A DNA stretch of 64,000 nt from assembly GCA_036250225.1 (NCBI GenBank), contig JAPZLL010000052.1, positions 1-64,000 on the forward strand, given 5' to 3'. A model generated the notes under the pieces. The model saw only the letters and a list, made by a program, of their open reading frames with translations, made no database searches and had not been told where the DNA came from. Positions 19,668 through 32,759 of the stretch are shown one piece after another. Position 1 is the first letter of the stretch, and each line of letters begins with the position of its first letter. The DNA comes from Cercophora sp. LCS_1 (lineage: Eukaryota > Ascomycota > Sordariomycetes > Sordariales > Lasiosphaeriaceae). Both the position numbers and the translations under genes were made by a program.

Positions 19668-22499
19668 CTAGTGGCTCATCACCTCCTGCTTCCGTCCGCC
19701 CTCGAGTCGGTTGCCATTCGCATCACCGGCGTCCACCTTCTCGTCTCGGTCAATGTCCATTGCGTCTCCACCGGAAAAGGCCGCCACCACACCGTTCTGC
19801 TTCGTTGCCGCACCGTTAGCTGGGGCTGACCCCGCAACCGGGTGCCCGGCCTCGTCCTCCAGCCGCTGGGCCTCCTCGTTCTCCCGCATGAGAGCCTCCT
19901 CCTGCTCGCGCATTGATCGCTCCTCCTCGGTCAGCGGGGTGTCCGTCGGAGGCGGCGGAGGGGGTGGCGGGCTTGGGGCATCGCCTGTCTCGTCTTCCTT
20001 GACCCGCTTGACTGACGGCGTCTCGGATGACGTCTCAGCGTCCGGGCTCTCTCCATCATCCTCTCGCTTTCGCTTCCGGTCTGAAGAGGGCGTACCGGGA
20101 GTGTCCTCGATATCTGTCAAGACAATATCGTCCTCCTTGGTCGCTACCTCCTCAACCTTGGCAACTGCCTCACTGGGCTGCGAGGATCCGGCAGTCTTGG
20201 CAGCCTTCTCTTCTGCTTTGCGCTTATCATTCTCCTTCTTCTTCTCCACGGCCCGGTCGAAGAACTCCTTGACGAACCTTCTGACCTTCTTGACCTGCTT
20301 CTCGCTGATCACCGTCGGGTCATCGACTCGCTTGTTCTTGTAGTCTGAACTCGCGAGCTTCTTGTTGACATCCTTGGCAAACTTCTTGAGATCCTCCTTG
20401 GGCAGCTTGTCGTGATACTTGTTCACCACGGGCCTGACATGAGTAAAAAGCTGCGAGGGGTTAGCATCCGATTGACCAATCAGAGCGTCGACAGGGGGGG
20501 GGGGGACCAACCGTGTTCTCGTAAATCTTCATCTGTTTTTCGATTGGTAGGGACCGCCATTTTTCCTTCTTGGGTTCCGGACGGGGTGTGCTGGCCTGCT
20601 GCGGAGTGTGGCTCGCCGAGTTCTTGGGTGTTGGTTCCCGGGTGAGGCTGTCGATGATGTCCTGGAGGGACTTCTGATCCTTCAGGGCTTTTTCCGACGC
20701 CTTGGGCTCCTCAACCGCTGGAGCAGTGGGCCGCTGCCACTGCGTTTTGCCGTTCTTATCGTAAAAATAATACCGACCCGTTTGGTCAGTTGCGACCGAC
20801 CAGCCCGCAGGTAGGTTGGACGGCAACTTTCGGGGCCTCAGCGCGCCATAGAAACTGGTATTGCGCTGGGGAATGGCGCTCCTGGGACCTGTCGGAATCA
20901 CCACATTTGCAAATTGCTTGGCCGACCTCGACGGCTCCTCGCGGTCCATGTTCCGCCGGTCGTCCTCAAACGAATTGACGGCCGCGGGTGCAGCGGGGTC
21001 GAACTTCTTGCGGGGAATGCGGTAGGCCGTCTCCAATTTGCTCCATTCCTCCAACAAGCGCTTCGACTCGAATGCAACGCCCTCATGCTGCGACTCTGCG
21101 AACGGCTGGATCGCCGCTTCGATGTTGGAATCCGAGATCTTGTTTTTGGTGATGCGCGGGAGCTGGTACAGAATACCGAGAACCTGCAAGACGACATTGG
21201 TGTCGTCCTTGAATGTGTTGAGCGTGTTTTTGAGGATCTGGTAGCCGTGCATCTTCACCACCCTATGGCGGAGATGGTCATCCTCAGCCGCCTGCAGTCG
21301 TGCCAGCAGCTTGACGACAATCCACTTCTCTTTGCACTGCATCAGCGTAGCCATGACTTTAGTGACGCCCTCCTCGTCGAGGCTGCGGGGCTGGAAGCTG
21401 TTCACGTAGTCTTCGTCATCCTCGGCGGTCTTCTTCTTCCGCGACTTCTTGGCCACGGCCGTATCCCAATTGTCGCCATCGTCAATGCCGAGTGCTTCAA
21501 TCGTGGTAAGCGGAAGCTTGGTGGCGCGCTCTGTCTGCGTCTTGCCGCCAATGAAGCCAGTGCAGTTTGACTCGCCGCAATAGCAGGGTTGCGGGTCGGC
21601 ACCATAGCGGTCCACATTGTAATTGAACACCAGCTCCTCACCCACTCGGATGGCGCGCATGGCGAAAATACCCATGCGCAGTTTCTCCCCAACCACCCAC
21701 TTGTCGACATAGCAATTCGGACTGCAAGAGTGGTTGCAGAATCGCCCCAGATTGCCCTTTTTCGTAGCATCGACAAATTCGCTTCTGGTTAGTGACATGA
21801 AATAGAAGTGCTTGATGCCCTCCTTGTCGTATTTGACCATGCGGTTGCGAAACGTTGCCTCGTTGATAACCTCGCCGATATACTCGAAAATGAAGTCGTT
21901 GGGCTGGAGATCGGAGTTGGCCCTGAGGCCAAAGCCTTTTTTCTCAGTCTTGATGACCGAGACATCGGCATACTGCTTTCGCTGGAAGCGCTGGTTTTGG
22001 CATTCGTTCCCGCAATTGCACCCCCCGTTGACACACTCAATCTTGGTTGCTCGATTTATGCAGTCCGAGTCCTCACCACACGCGTGGTTTTGGCCTTCTC
22101 CTACAAGGCAGGAGGGATGGGTTAGGGCTGTCACGCGGAGAACCTGGGGCGGTTGTTGCACTTACGCCATTCCTCGGCACAATCGCAGTCGAGCGCATCG
22201 TGCTCCGAGCTACCCATATTCTTCGCTCCATATAGGCAATCGTTAATGACCTGAAATGTCGAGCAAGATTCTTCGGTGACATCGGGCAGGTGGTCAAACA
22301 ACGTTGGCGGGGCCCTGACAACCTTTTGAGATGCCTTTCGGGATAGCTTCGGTGCTGTGGCGGCATCTGGCGGTGACGCGCTGTCGAGTGTCGATTTTGC
22401 GCCGTCGGGCGACAAGCTCGACGCTCTCGAATTCATCTTGGAGCCGTTGGGGGTATCCGAGGCGCTGGTATCCTCCCGCTTCAACTTGACCCCATTCAT
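19668..22499 (-). CDS. set2: SET2 histone H3 lysine-36 methyltransferase, 901 aa, three exons
   Basis: Methylates H3K36 on genes transcribed by Pol II. Exons: 22499-22166, 22100-20512 and 20450-19668; introns of 65 and 61 bp are in phase. Domains in order: Cys-rich AWS at about 100-150 (CDCAEEW..HACGEDSDCINR..CNCGNECQNQRF); SET at about 150-275 (GFGLRANSDL, NHSCSPNCYVDKW, GEELVFNYN); post-SET (CYCGESNCTGFIGG); a helical middle region; WW at about 541-570 (LPAGWSVATDQTGRYYFYDKNGKTQWQRP); and the SRI domain from about 641, which binds the phosphorylated Pol II CTD. The tail is acidic with a proline run. The frame extends above 22499 without an ATG, so this start is the best available, but a further upstream exon is not excluded. 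Intron 2 has a run of about 12 C right after the donor. Confidence 0.95.
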
Positions 22500-25400
22500 C
22501 CTTGCCACTAGCGAATCTGACACTTGCTCAACAATTTGGGCGGTGTCTCCGATCTGCCTCCGGTGCGTCGATGGGCTTCTGGGTGAACTGGTCGCAGCCT
22601 ATGGACGATTTGTTGACACGGTAAAATGTGCAAAGGAGGTTAAAAAAGGAGCAAGAGGGATGTTTTCGCGGAATGCAATGCCCATGTGGCAAGTTCGTGC
22701 GCGTAAGTGTGGTGGTGCTGGCAGAAAAAGGGAGTCGGTGGTCCGGGGAGAAAGATCGAGCGGAAAGAAGAGGGTCGGTAGCTATTCTGCGTCTTCAGGG
22801 TGAGTTTGCGACATTGCACCGCAAAACACGAGTTGGCGGTGGAAGGTAGCAAAATTGATTCCTGGCAGAAGAAAAACCGATGGGCAGCCCACAGGTACTT
22901 TTTCAGGACCGCTGCGAAGTCGTGCCTCTCCTAAAAGTTGCCATCGATAGTCAATTGGCATCGCAGGGTTGAAAGACAGCGAGATACCCTCCCAAACTTA
23001 GTGGGTCCGGCACGGTGGCTACTCCACCAATCAGGTTACCCAGCGCGGCCCTTTGATGTTCCGGATGGGCACCGCAGCCAGGCTCATGCTAGTCATTAGT
23101 TGGGGTTGGCGGGGTTTCCCCAGAATCCCCTGAAGGCTCGTCTGCGAGCTGGCAACCCCCAATTGACACATCATGACCGTCAAGCAAAGCAACATTGAAG
23201 AACGCATTGTTCTCCCCTTCACTTGTTGTGCTCCCCCATCAATACCTTTCTCTCAAAGCCTTGTTAGATAGTAAATAGTGGGCTGGTGTTTGATGCTCGT
23301 ATTTTGGCAGGGAAAACCTAAGGTGCTTCGGTCAATTGAAGAGGCGCATAAAGAGGGATGAGCACACACCTTCCGCCTTGCCCAGCTCAACCTCAATAAT
23401 AAATTGCACCAGCTATTAGAGGTGCTGAATAGTTACTGGTCGCTCATCATGGCGTGCAATGAGTCTTAGCCACTCTTCTGCCGTTTGGTGTTTACGGCTC
23501 CCGTCAAATATGCCCTTTTCTTCTCTTCTCAAAGGATCACCCACATTGTTGACCTCAGTGGCAAGACAGTGAGGGAGTTTCTGAGGTGTGATTTCTCCTA
23601 AGAAAATAGCGACGACAGCGGCGGTCTAGAATCCGGCAACGTTGCCCCGTGTCATGGTCTCAAGAAGGCAGTTCGCTTGTTGCGAAGTGTCAGTGCAGCA
23701 GTGACAAGACGGGGTGTGAACAGCACCAGATGCATGGCAAATGCGGGTGGTAACGTACACTGGTAGCAGCACGGCCACGACGGCATGGTCATCCGTTCCA
23801 AGGCAAAAAGTCTATATAGCTCGAACCTGTAGGGAGCCTTGAAAAAGGCTCGCCGTCATGGATGCCATCCGTGCCAGCTCATCGTGCAGGAGATGTGGAG
23901 CGAGCGAGGGCGTGCCGGGACATTTAAAGACCCCAGAGACTCTCGACGCCGTCGCAAATATTTGGCTGATGCCGTCAACCACCACCGAGACCGCCCGACA
24001 ACAGCGTCACCGACTGGGAATGTCGACATGGAGATATCCGAACCCTTGGCAGATCGATGCGGCTCTTCGCAGGACGGTCCGCTGGCCAGAGCTTGTGTGA
24101 TGGACGAAACACCTTCTGAACAACGCCATTGGCGAGACGAGTCGGATGACACAACCAATGGCCTCGAAAATGGGCCTGCCCACCCGCTAGCAGTGGGGTC
24201 ATTGGGAACTGGTCCGCGATCGTCGACGGGCCAATGGAATCTAGCCGTTATGATCGGAAACGAAGGCGTCGAGACTCCCAGCCTGAAGCCGGAGGCGAAA
24301 CCCACTTTCCATCGCAAGTCTCACCGTGCGACACAATCAGCGCTCTCCATGGCGTTGACGAAGGGGAAGGTTGGCCGCCATGGCCGCCAGAACTGGCGCG
24401 CCGGATCGTGGTCGATGGCGATTTCACTTTTTTCTTGCGGTTCCACGAGAGGATTCCCCGGTGCGGCCCTACCCTATCGTTTCTGCCCAAGACCAAAGGA
24501 CGGTCACATGTGCAGATGCACGTCGCTCTGAGGTGCAGATGCTCGGCCATTCATCGATCAAGGTCCGGCGCAGGTGCATGGATTGCCTTCTCATGAGGCA
24601 CTTGTGCATTCGCTGCAGATGCGAAGCGCAGATGGCGAGCGCCAGACGCCAGACACCCCGACATCCGCTCAGAGACACGCAGCAGACTCAGCGCAGCAGG
24701 GTCAAGTAGTTGCAGAAACGCAGCAATGGCTATTAGCGGCACTGCGATCCTGCATGGACACCCGCTGCACCGTCCTCGATGGACCGGCCCAAATGGGGTC
24801 CTGCCCTACGCACGCATCCCAACCTGGAAGGGACATTGCGACGGGCTCGTGTCAGCAGCTCACAACACACCAACCGACGGGACTGCGGACGGCTCTCGCC
24901 CTCTCTGCTCAGATCCGGTTGTCTGCTCTGTCCCAGTTAGAAGTTGGGCAAGGGTTGGCCTTTCAGTGGAGAGTGGAAGCTTTGCTTCAAGCAGGCGAAC
25001 CTGAGGCTGTGGTGCCCGAATGGCTTGGCTTATCAGAAGCTCGACCATTTTTTCTCTCGCCCCGAGCCTAAAAGGAAACCCTCTCTGTTTTGCTCAGGCC
25101 AGACTGCATTCCGAGCGCGTCTTGTCTTGCGTCTTGCGGCGTCTACTTCACGTCGCGTATTATTCCCTCGTCATTATCCACAGCCAAGGCTGGTGCTCTG
25201 CTTGCTGCTTGCTTGCTGCACACCATCTCACCCCGATCTGGACTCGCGACCTTACCACTTTGATAGTCACTTGATCTGGCTGCAGCTGCACCTTCGCGGG
25301 ATATCCTGGCAATAATTGACCGGTGCGACGCACAAGCTTCCACCCCAGCTGCCAAACACCAAGACAGAAAACGGGTGGCGCCGTCAGGACAAAAAGAAAA

Positions 25401-26370
25401 GAGAGGAAAGGGCAAGAGGGTGAAGAGACTTCCTCGACCGCGACTGTCAACTAAAACCCACACACCACCACACGGACTGGCGGCCGCGACAAAAAAAGCT
25501 GTCCAAGCACCCCAACTAACGGACAGATTCTGTGCGTAAGGAGCCGTTTGCGGATTGTCAGACCTTTCATAACATTGCATCGGCCTCGGATGTTTTTGTG
25601 AAGGCCTCGAGATATTGCCCCCACGCATGCTGGAGATTACTCTACCGGGTAAGAGCGCCTGAACGAGCGGCGACACCTGGGTTTGGTAGACACATTTTTA
25701 TGTTACCAAGTTGCCAGACAAGGGCGGGATCGATCTCGAAGATCTTTGCGACCTCGAAGGCAGGCCCACCCCACCTCGAAAACCCATCCCCTGCTGCGAT
25801 CCGAGGTGGGAAGGTTCCCGTCGTTGCGTGAAGCTGGGCCGGCCAGGGTCGCCAGGAAACACAGGGAACACAGGCAACACAGACCGGTCGCTTGGTTGCA
25901 AGGTTGGCCATTTCGGCATCGTCTCCCGCTGAGTCCCCCGCAACATTGAAGACGCGCGCTTCCCTCTGCTCGCGTCTCTTCTTTGCCGCCTTCCCTCCAA
26001 CCCTGTCCACCACTCAAGTTGGGGGTCTGCGAGCATCTTGAAGACGCTGCGCCGATGCCTTCTCTTCACCCGGCGGCGCTTCTGCTCTGACCCTCACCTT
26101 GTCGTCTTGCCTGGATCACCTTCCGACGCTCGTTTGACCCATCCGCATTGCCAGTGCAGGCCGCACGCGCGGAGCAAACCGTTTCTCACCCCTCATAAGT
26201 GCGCTTCGCCACTGCGACTTGGATCCTGATCACGAGCATTTCCTCCCCAACCTGCTCTAGGGTGATCTGTCAGATTCGCGCCTGGCAAATGACTGAACAC
26301 CGGCTTGGGCCATTCTTCTCCTCCCCTTCGCCAGCCCTCCTTTGACGACCCCCAGGAAGCCCGTCCCATC
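22500..26370. other. Intergenic between divergent SET2 and AT-hook genes; one doubtful coding stretch
   Basis: About 3.9 kb. No gene is confidently supported. Between 23839 and 25071 there are several overlapping plus-strand frames, one beginning with an ATG at 23858 (MDAIRASSSCRRCG..), that change frame every few hundred bases. They could be a decayed gene or chance GC-rich frames; none shows a recognisable domain. The rest should be the promoters of the two divergent genes. Confidence 0.4.
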
Positions 26371-27500
26371 ATGGAGCCGTCCTTTACAGATGTCGAGAAG
26401 GTATGTCCAGGTTCCATTGCCCAGCCCGTTGTCTTCCCCCCCCCCTTTTCCCGCCCCGCGCATATCTTAACCGGACTGCGACGCAGCGCTTCGTTCTCGC
26501 CGAGATGATCAAAGCCAGCCACATGGACGTCGGTGTCATAGTGGAATTCATCAAGCATCATGGCGTCCAGCCAGACTGGATGCTGATGCAGCTTCCCGGC
26601 GGTAGGTCTCCTCTTCGTGCGCATGAACCTTGAGTGGAAACCAACCTCCTGATGCGCTGCGCAGGGCGCAACATGAACCAGTGTATCCGCGCAGCAGAAT
26701 CCATGTTTAACATGCCCATGGTGCCACCGGCCATCTCGCCGTTGAAGCGCAAATCTATAGGCGACATCGGCGACCACATCTCGAAGAAGCAGGCGGTTGC
26801 CTCTCCTGGCGAAGTGTCGCCTTTTACGATGGCGCGCAATGTCAGCACGCAGTCACCCGGGCTAGGACACCCTGTGAACATTCAACCGCGACCAAATGGC
26901 TACGCTCCGTCGGTTCTGCCTCCGACGGCGCAAGTCACCCCGATCAGTCAAAACGTTGTTCTGCCACCTCGTAGGCGCGGGAGGCCGCCAAAAGCCGAAA
27001 CTCTTGCGCGCCAGAGTGGTTCGCAGCCAGGCCACTACCCCCCGATCTCCCCAGCACCGATTGCTCCATCATCTGTGCAGGCCATTGCTCCTCGACCGCA
27101 AAGTCCCGGCTCAGGCTCAGCGTACCAGGTGTGGTCGGCGGCGGCGGCGCCTGAAACGAAGGCGAAGAAAAAGGGGCGTCAGCCAGCGGGTGATAGACAG
27201 CTGCCACCTCCAGAGACGGTGCCGCGCACGGTGCAGGGCACATCGAGTGCCGAGGCAGACACCAGACAGGTCCCAGGGCCGAATACAGAATATCATGAGT
27301 GGCGGGGCGGACCTTCGGCGCGAGAGTTGCTCCAAGGAGGGTCCAGCTCGGGACAACTGGGACCGTCTTTACCACCAATTTTGCCACAACCACGGAGTCC
27401 GCAGCCGCCCCTTGAAGGCGCTCATCGCGCGAGGGAACCGCCAACAACGACGTCCTTGGAACAGGCGAGGCCAGGAAGCCACACAGCAACGGTTAATTGA
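26371..27500 (+). CDS. AT-hook protein with a conserved N-terminal helical segment, 326 aa, three exons
   Basis: Exons 26371-26400, 26487-26601 and 26665-27500; introns begin GTATGT and GTAGGT and end CAG, and both joins keep frame. The spliced N-terminus reads MEPSFTDVEK-RFVLAEMIKASHMDVGVIVEFIKHHGVQPDWMLMQLPGG-RNMNQCIRAAESMF, a compact helical block that looks like a conserved module of unknown function. The remainder is Pro/Ser/Gln-rich and probably disordered, with one clear AT-hook (RRRGRPPK, near residue 160) that would bind the minor groove of AT-rich DNA, and a second basic patch (AKKKGRQPAG). A nuclear regulatory or chromatin role is likely but not shown. Confidence 0.85.
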
Positions 27501-30500
27501 AATGATGCGCATCGACGATACTAATGACAGCGTGTCCGCTCTGTTCCTGCTTATCAGCAGACGATAATGTCGCATTTCCTTTGTTTCGGCGCCAACATTC
27601 GATCAGGTGTATACCCGCGGTGTATGCGGCAGGCAGGGGGCTGGTCGCTTCTAGGAGGTCTTAGCAACACACGTACGGGAAACACGATACAATTAGGCCC
27701 ATAGGTTTAGGTCCGGTGGTCTGGGGAATGAGGTTTCAGGGCATTGCATTTCCACTAGATACGGCCAACGGTGTTTGGGGCTACGGGCATGGCGGCGCAT
27801 CGAACAAACGCTCGGTTCCTTTCCAACGAAGATACCAAGTTCAACACGGATCGGGCAGTTGGGACTCAGAGGTCCATTCGCCATTTCTTCTTTTTCTTGG
27901 GGGGGGGGGGGGTTCACATGCACTGGAGGGTGTGTGCTGAGGACGAGGGTCATTATTTTGCAGCCAAGTCGCACCGACAACCCAGGCTTACGGCATGATT
28001 GAATGGGTGAGATGTATGATAGCTGAGCTGGTGTTACATGGTGCTGGCGAGGCACAAGGGAAGTTGAGGGACGTCTGTACGATTACGATGTATATGGCGC
28101 GGTCGGGGACATGTGGGCGCGGCGTTTTCTCTTTCTGGGATCTATGTTTATCATGCTTGGAGGCGATGTGTTATGATGGCTATGGTTATGAATATAGCGA
28201 GACAGGGGTAAATAATGTAATACCGCGAGCCTGTTGTCAAGGAGCGACGTCAAGTTACAGGCGAGGTTGATGCTTGAGGATATGTATTTCCTTTGCCCGT
28301 CGAACTCTTGAAAGAATGCAGTGGCAAGTGGGTGACATCGAAAACGAGATATACGATACGGCTTGAGTGGCTCGTTACATCCCTCTCGTCTTGCACGATC
28401 CTCACGCGGTCGGTGGACAACAGCTTCGTTTGCCTCTCGTGATGAATGGGGATGGAAAACGTTTGGTTTCCATTGGCCAACCCTTGGGACCCAATCTGAC
28501 GCAATACTCGGGCCGCAAGGAAAATAAGACGTACGGGCCATGTGTTTATTGAGCTTGACGGGGCTGAGACTCCTGACTGGCTGGTGATAAGACGACTCAT
28601 GCTCCTCATCAGCAACTCGGCTCGCCAATGGCCAGTTGCTGCTGAGCTGTTTACAGCAAAGCGGTTGACGGAGGGGGGTTTCAAAAAATTGGGGCAATAA
28701 TGCTGTGGCATTTCCCATTCGGATATGATCGGATTGGGGGCTGTGATGGTGATAGGGACGTGATGTGATGGAATGATGCTGGCTCTTTGGCGGGGTCATG
28801 GGATGTAGATTGGAACATACGGAGCCGAGTCATGATGTGATGTGGTCCAGCTTAGCGTGTGAGTTGGAGATACTGGGTGAGGGAGGTTGGCACTGGGGGT
28901 TACACAGAAGCTTAATCTTGAGGTATCTCTGACCGAACCTGGATTTCACCCAACGAGAAACCCGGTTGGAATTGGCACGGTAAGATAGTGTGTCGGACGG
29001 AAGCGAGCATGTTGAGGGCTCTCTCTGCACGATGTTCCGTACCGAGAACGCTTTAGGGTATCTGCGTAGATCTAAATAGACTGGTTGACAGGCTGCATAG
29101 ATTAAGTAGTAGTTGACTGCAAACGAGAGCAACAGAGCCCCTACGCGCGGGGGGTGATGATATGCCAAAGGTGGGGGGAAGGGAGCTCTGGTTGTGGCGA
29201 TGGCTTCGTTAGGGTTGATCAGCTGCTGCATGGCAAAGCAAGAGCAATATACATCACATATGATACGAGGGAGCCCTGCGGCGTCTTCCTGCTGCTACCG
29301 ACGTAGTATGATGGCGTTGCACTTCGATCTGTCAAGAGAACCGTCAAGCCACGTGGGGTTTGAATGTGGGGAGCGGGGTTAAAAGACGTCGATATTTCTA
29401 GAGGCTCGAATATCACCCAAGAAACCGGAGGTTGGAAGGCGGTTGCGAGACTGAAAAGACGCCACGAGGGCGAGGGGAGGCTAAAGTGGTGATGCCATTC
29501 TTGGTGGAGCTGGAACATGCCGAAAGGGGGAAACACGCGATGACGGCCCAAAATGCTTGCGGGAGCATGAGTATTGACCCGATGGGCATGGGAAGCAACA
29601 TGAATTTTCGATTTTCAACTGCGGATACCGGAGGGGTCACTGCGGAAGCTTGACTCGGCGGCGCTCAGGTTCGTCCGACGTTGGACGTTGAGCTTGGGGC
29701 CCCACCACCAGTGATGATCCCACAACGGCGGGCAAATAGGTACAAAATAACCGGCACGCTTAATCCAGCTGATGCCACTACAGGTGGTCTACACAGGCAA
29801 TGAGAGTTTCAGCAGGCATAAAAAAAGGATCAACGCTTGTTTAAACATTGGGTTCGACGCTCGAACATGAAATAATGCATTAGGATCTTGTATTTACCCC
29901 TTTTTAGTGGACGAATACCCTTTCGACACTTTGTAAGTGCGGTTTATTTCGTCCAGGACTTGGGCTGGGTCGGTGCTTGTGGGTTATGTAATCAGAGCGA
30001 TGGAGCTGAGCTCGAGCCAGCTGGGGCATCCTCGTTCAGGGATCAATTAGTCGGCGAGGGGCAAGAACCGCGCAGGGCCGTTTTCCAGGGCCCCGTGTGG
30101 TTTCTCAAAACCAGAGCGGCTGTTGGATACGGACGACATCCGCCGAGCGAAGGTGAATAATCGCCTTCGCCATTTCGTCATTGGATCCGATGCGCGTCAG
30201 GCTGACAGCGCCGGAGAGACAAGGACCAGCTTGCTTCCGTCATGCGGGCTTGAAATGAGCGCGGGGCAGCACGACGCGTTCTGAGGCTTTTGGGTGGTGT
30301 GCCAGGCTTGGGAGCCCTGTGAGAGTCCATTATTTCTCGGGTTTTTGCTGCACCCATTGGCCAATCAATGTCTATGGCTCAGAGGTGCAGCATCCATTTT
30401 CTTTTTCGCCATCATCATTCCGCTGCCTGCGTCTGTTGTGACACCAGAGCACAACGCTCTCGTCTGGGCCGGAGGATCGAGTCTCTGCATTTGGACGGTT

Positions 30501-32759
30501 CAATCACACAGTGGTCCTCATCGTCAGGTCCTTCGGTGGGTCGGCTCTGTGAGCTTTCGGCTTCTTGACGTTGTTGGCTTGATCCAATCTGGTCTCTCGC
30601 TTGCATGTACCACGCCGCGCCGGCGCCTCATTGCCGGGGTATGAATCGGTACCTGCGTCTGGCGTCAGCCAGCGGGCTAAGAGGCTCCAGCTGCCTCTCA
30701 CTGAGCAAATGTTAGCCCGCTGTTTCATCCACCTTATTGCAGGGACTGCCATGCCGCCTGGCTGCCGAAGCCCGCTGGTCGTGGGGTTTCCTGTCTCGGC
30801 AAGGCGTGTCGCCTTTCTCGGTTCGTCTAAAGCACGTTGACGTCTGTTCGCCGTTTGTTTTGTTTGGCATGCCCGAATATTTACTAGATTTTTCGCCACG
30901 TGTGCTTTTGAAAGCCTCACAGTTCCATGGCAGGACCACAAGGCTTGGTGGATCTTGATTTACAACCGTAGGAAATTTGTTGGCTACCCGGCAGCTCCGG
31001 GAGGAATGGGGCCCAAGGGAGGGAAACAAGGGATGAGGAACGTTGGTTGACAGCTTCCAGAGCACCGCCATTCCGCTCATCGCTATGTGCCTGGAGGACC
31101 TAGCCAAGGTGACTAACCATTATCACATACCTGGCCAGGATTGCATACGTCAAAAGGTGTCCGATGTCAACTCCCGAGTTTGCTCTTTCGGAGCACATGG
31201 TTGAGAGGTCGTCGTCGCACCTGGTGCTACGCTGCGTTGGTCAGCTTGCGCCGTTTCGAGTTTATCTTTCAAAGGGCCCAGTAACGGTTTCCTGGTTCCA
31301 GCAATGGAGTCGGACTGGAAATAATCATGTGGAGCAACGTTGCTGGTGCATTTTTCATCTAAAGTGGGCCGTCTCTTGAGCCTCGACTGTGGTTTCCGAT
31401 TTCGATGGCTGGATCTTGGATGCACCGGCGAGCAAGAAGCGGTCTAGGTGGTGAGAAATTCTCAGGTTGCTTGCCCTCGCGCACAGAAGGTCATTAAACC
31501 GAAAGTTTCATGAGGCTGCTGAGCTGGGAGCGGTCAACTGAAAGTCGCGAAAGAAAAAATATGGGACACAAGCCACACAGCCAACCCCAGTCTGCCGTGC
31601 ATGCACAAAAAAGGCGGATGCTGGCCACACAAACAATTTTGTTGCTGTCGCTTGAAGCGAAGAGACCGCTTTGGGATTGTTAACGATTGATGAAGGGCAT
31701 TGAGCCACATAGGTGTCTGGCGAGTAAAGTCTTGCGCAATCGGCCATGAGCATTGTTCTGAGGAAAAGCCAGACCTGGTTGTCTTAGGTCTTGTGTGCGG
31801 TGGTGGTGTCGGTGGCTGCTCAGTGCAGCGTGGGGCAGACAGCCTCAGATCGATGCTCGATTTTTCTTTCTTTTTCCTTGGCCGTTTCTGGCTTGGCGGC
31901 CGGGGCAGCAGATCCCTGTTCGCCGGGCTGCGTCGAATCGCCATCATCCCAGTTTGGACGTCTGGACACCGAGCGTTGCACCCCTGCAACTGCCCTCCAC
32001 CACGACCGTTACTGAGCAGTGGAGGGGTTGCAGCAAGGCACGGCATCCGAACTTGCAGCTCAGGCCCATGGAACAACAAACCAGGCATCGTGCTCCACAC
32101 GCGACGCGTCCTGCTCTCCCACTGCCCAGATGGAGAGAGACGGCCTGCTACATTTAGCCGACCACGCCCGCTGCCTCCTCCACATGATTCCAGCGAATCC
32201 ACAGCCTCTCTTTTGATCTTCCCCGTCTCTCCACGCCGTTCTTTTCCCGCGCTCTTATTGATCCAGAGCCGCCTCATTCGTTTCATTCTATTCCACCACA
32301 TCGGGAAGCCCATTTCTGCGGGACGTCAACGCAATATCTCGCCACACCTGAAACCCCGGCCTTGGCCATAACCTTCGTTTTTACCTCGTTCTCCATTGTC
32401 CCCGTGCCTGCCTCGGCCTGTGCCCGGTTTTGGTCTCATCAACCTCCCGATCCGGGGCTGCCAGACACAAAACGGCCGTCCAAGAAGAGACTCTGCCCCA
32501 CGACACGGCTGGTAAACCGCCTTCAACCGGGTTCCCTCTTCGCCCACAAGAAACCGTCTTCCATTTTGCCGGAACCTCTCGATCCCACAGTTGCTTAGTC
32601 CCAGACAACCAACTCCTGGAGTGCATTGTCGAAGGGACGCGTTTGTTCCTCGCCGTCTCGATTGTACTTGGGCGCGCCGCGGGGCTTGAGTTGGGCTAGT
32701 CCCAGACAGCAAAGGAGGGCTCATTTGCCTGCCCAAGTCTCTGAGAGACAACATCGACC
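27501..32759. other. Gene-poor region of about 5.3 kb
   Basis: No coding frame stands out. Frames up to 238 codons (for example minus strand 28799-28083) are low-complexity and unlike any family I know. The region contains a G-run near 27899-27911 and, at about 29874-29962, a stretch resembling the relic near 1080-1170 on the opposite strand. The right end should carry the promoter and upstream exon(s) of the membrane-protein gene. Confidence 0.5.
29874..29962 (+). repeat. Diverged relic related to sequence at about 1083-1170 (minus strand)
   Basis: Roughly 88 bp align with the reverse complement of 1170-1083. Both translate to a peptide containing DEYPFD in the corresponding frame, and most differences are transitions. 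Here the frame hits a stop soon after. It is probably a fragment of a dispersed element or a duplicated gene piece. Confidence 0.5.

Noticed and set aside
19711..20343. 210-codon plus-strand frame
   Set aside because: Antisense shadow of the last SET2 exon; serine-rich because it complements the charged tail.
21812..22246. Plus-strand frames opposite SET2
   Set aside because: Antisense to the SET domain exon, which is clearly coding.
28083..28799. 238-codon minus-strand frame
   Set aside because: His/Ser/Pro-rich, no motif, no upstream or downstream gene context; likely chance.
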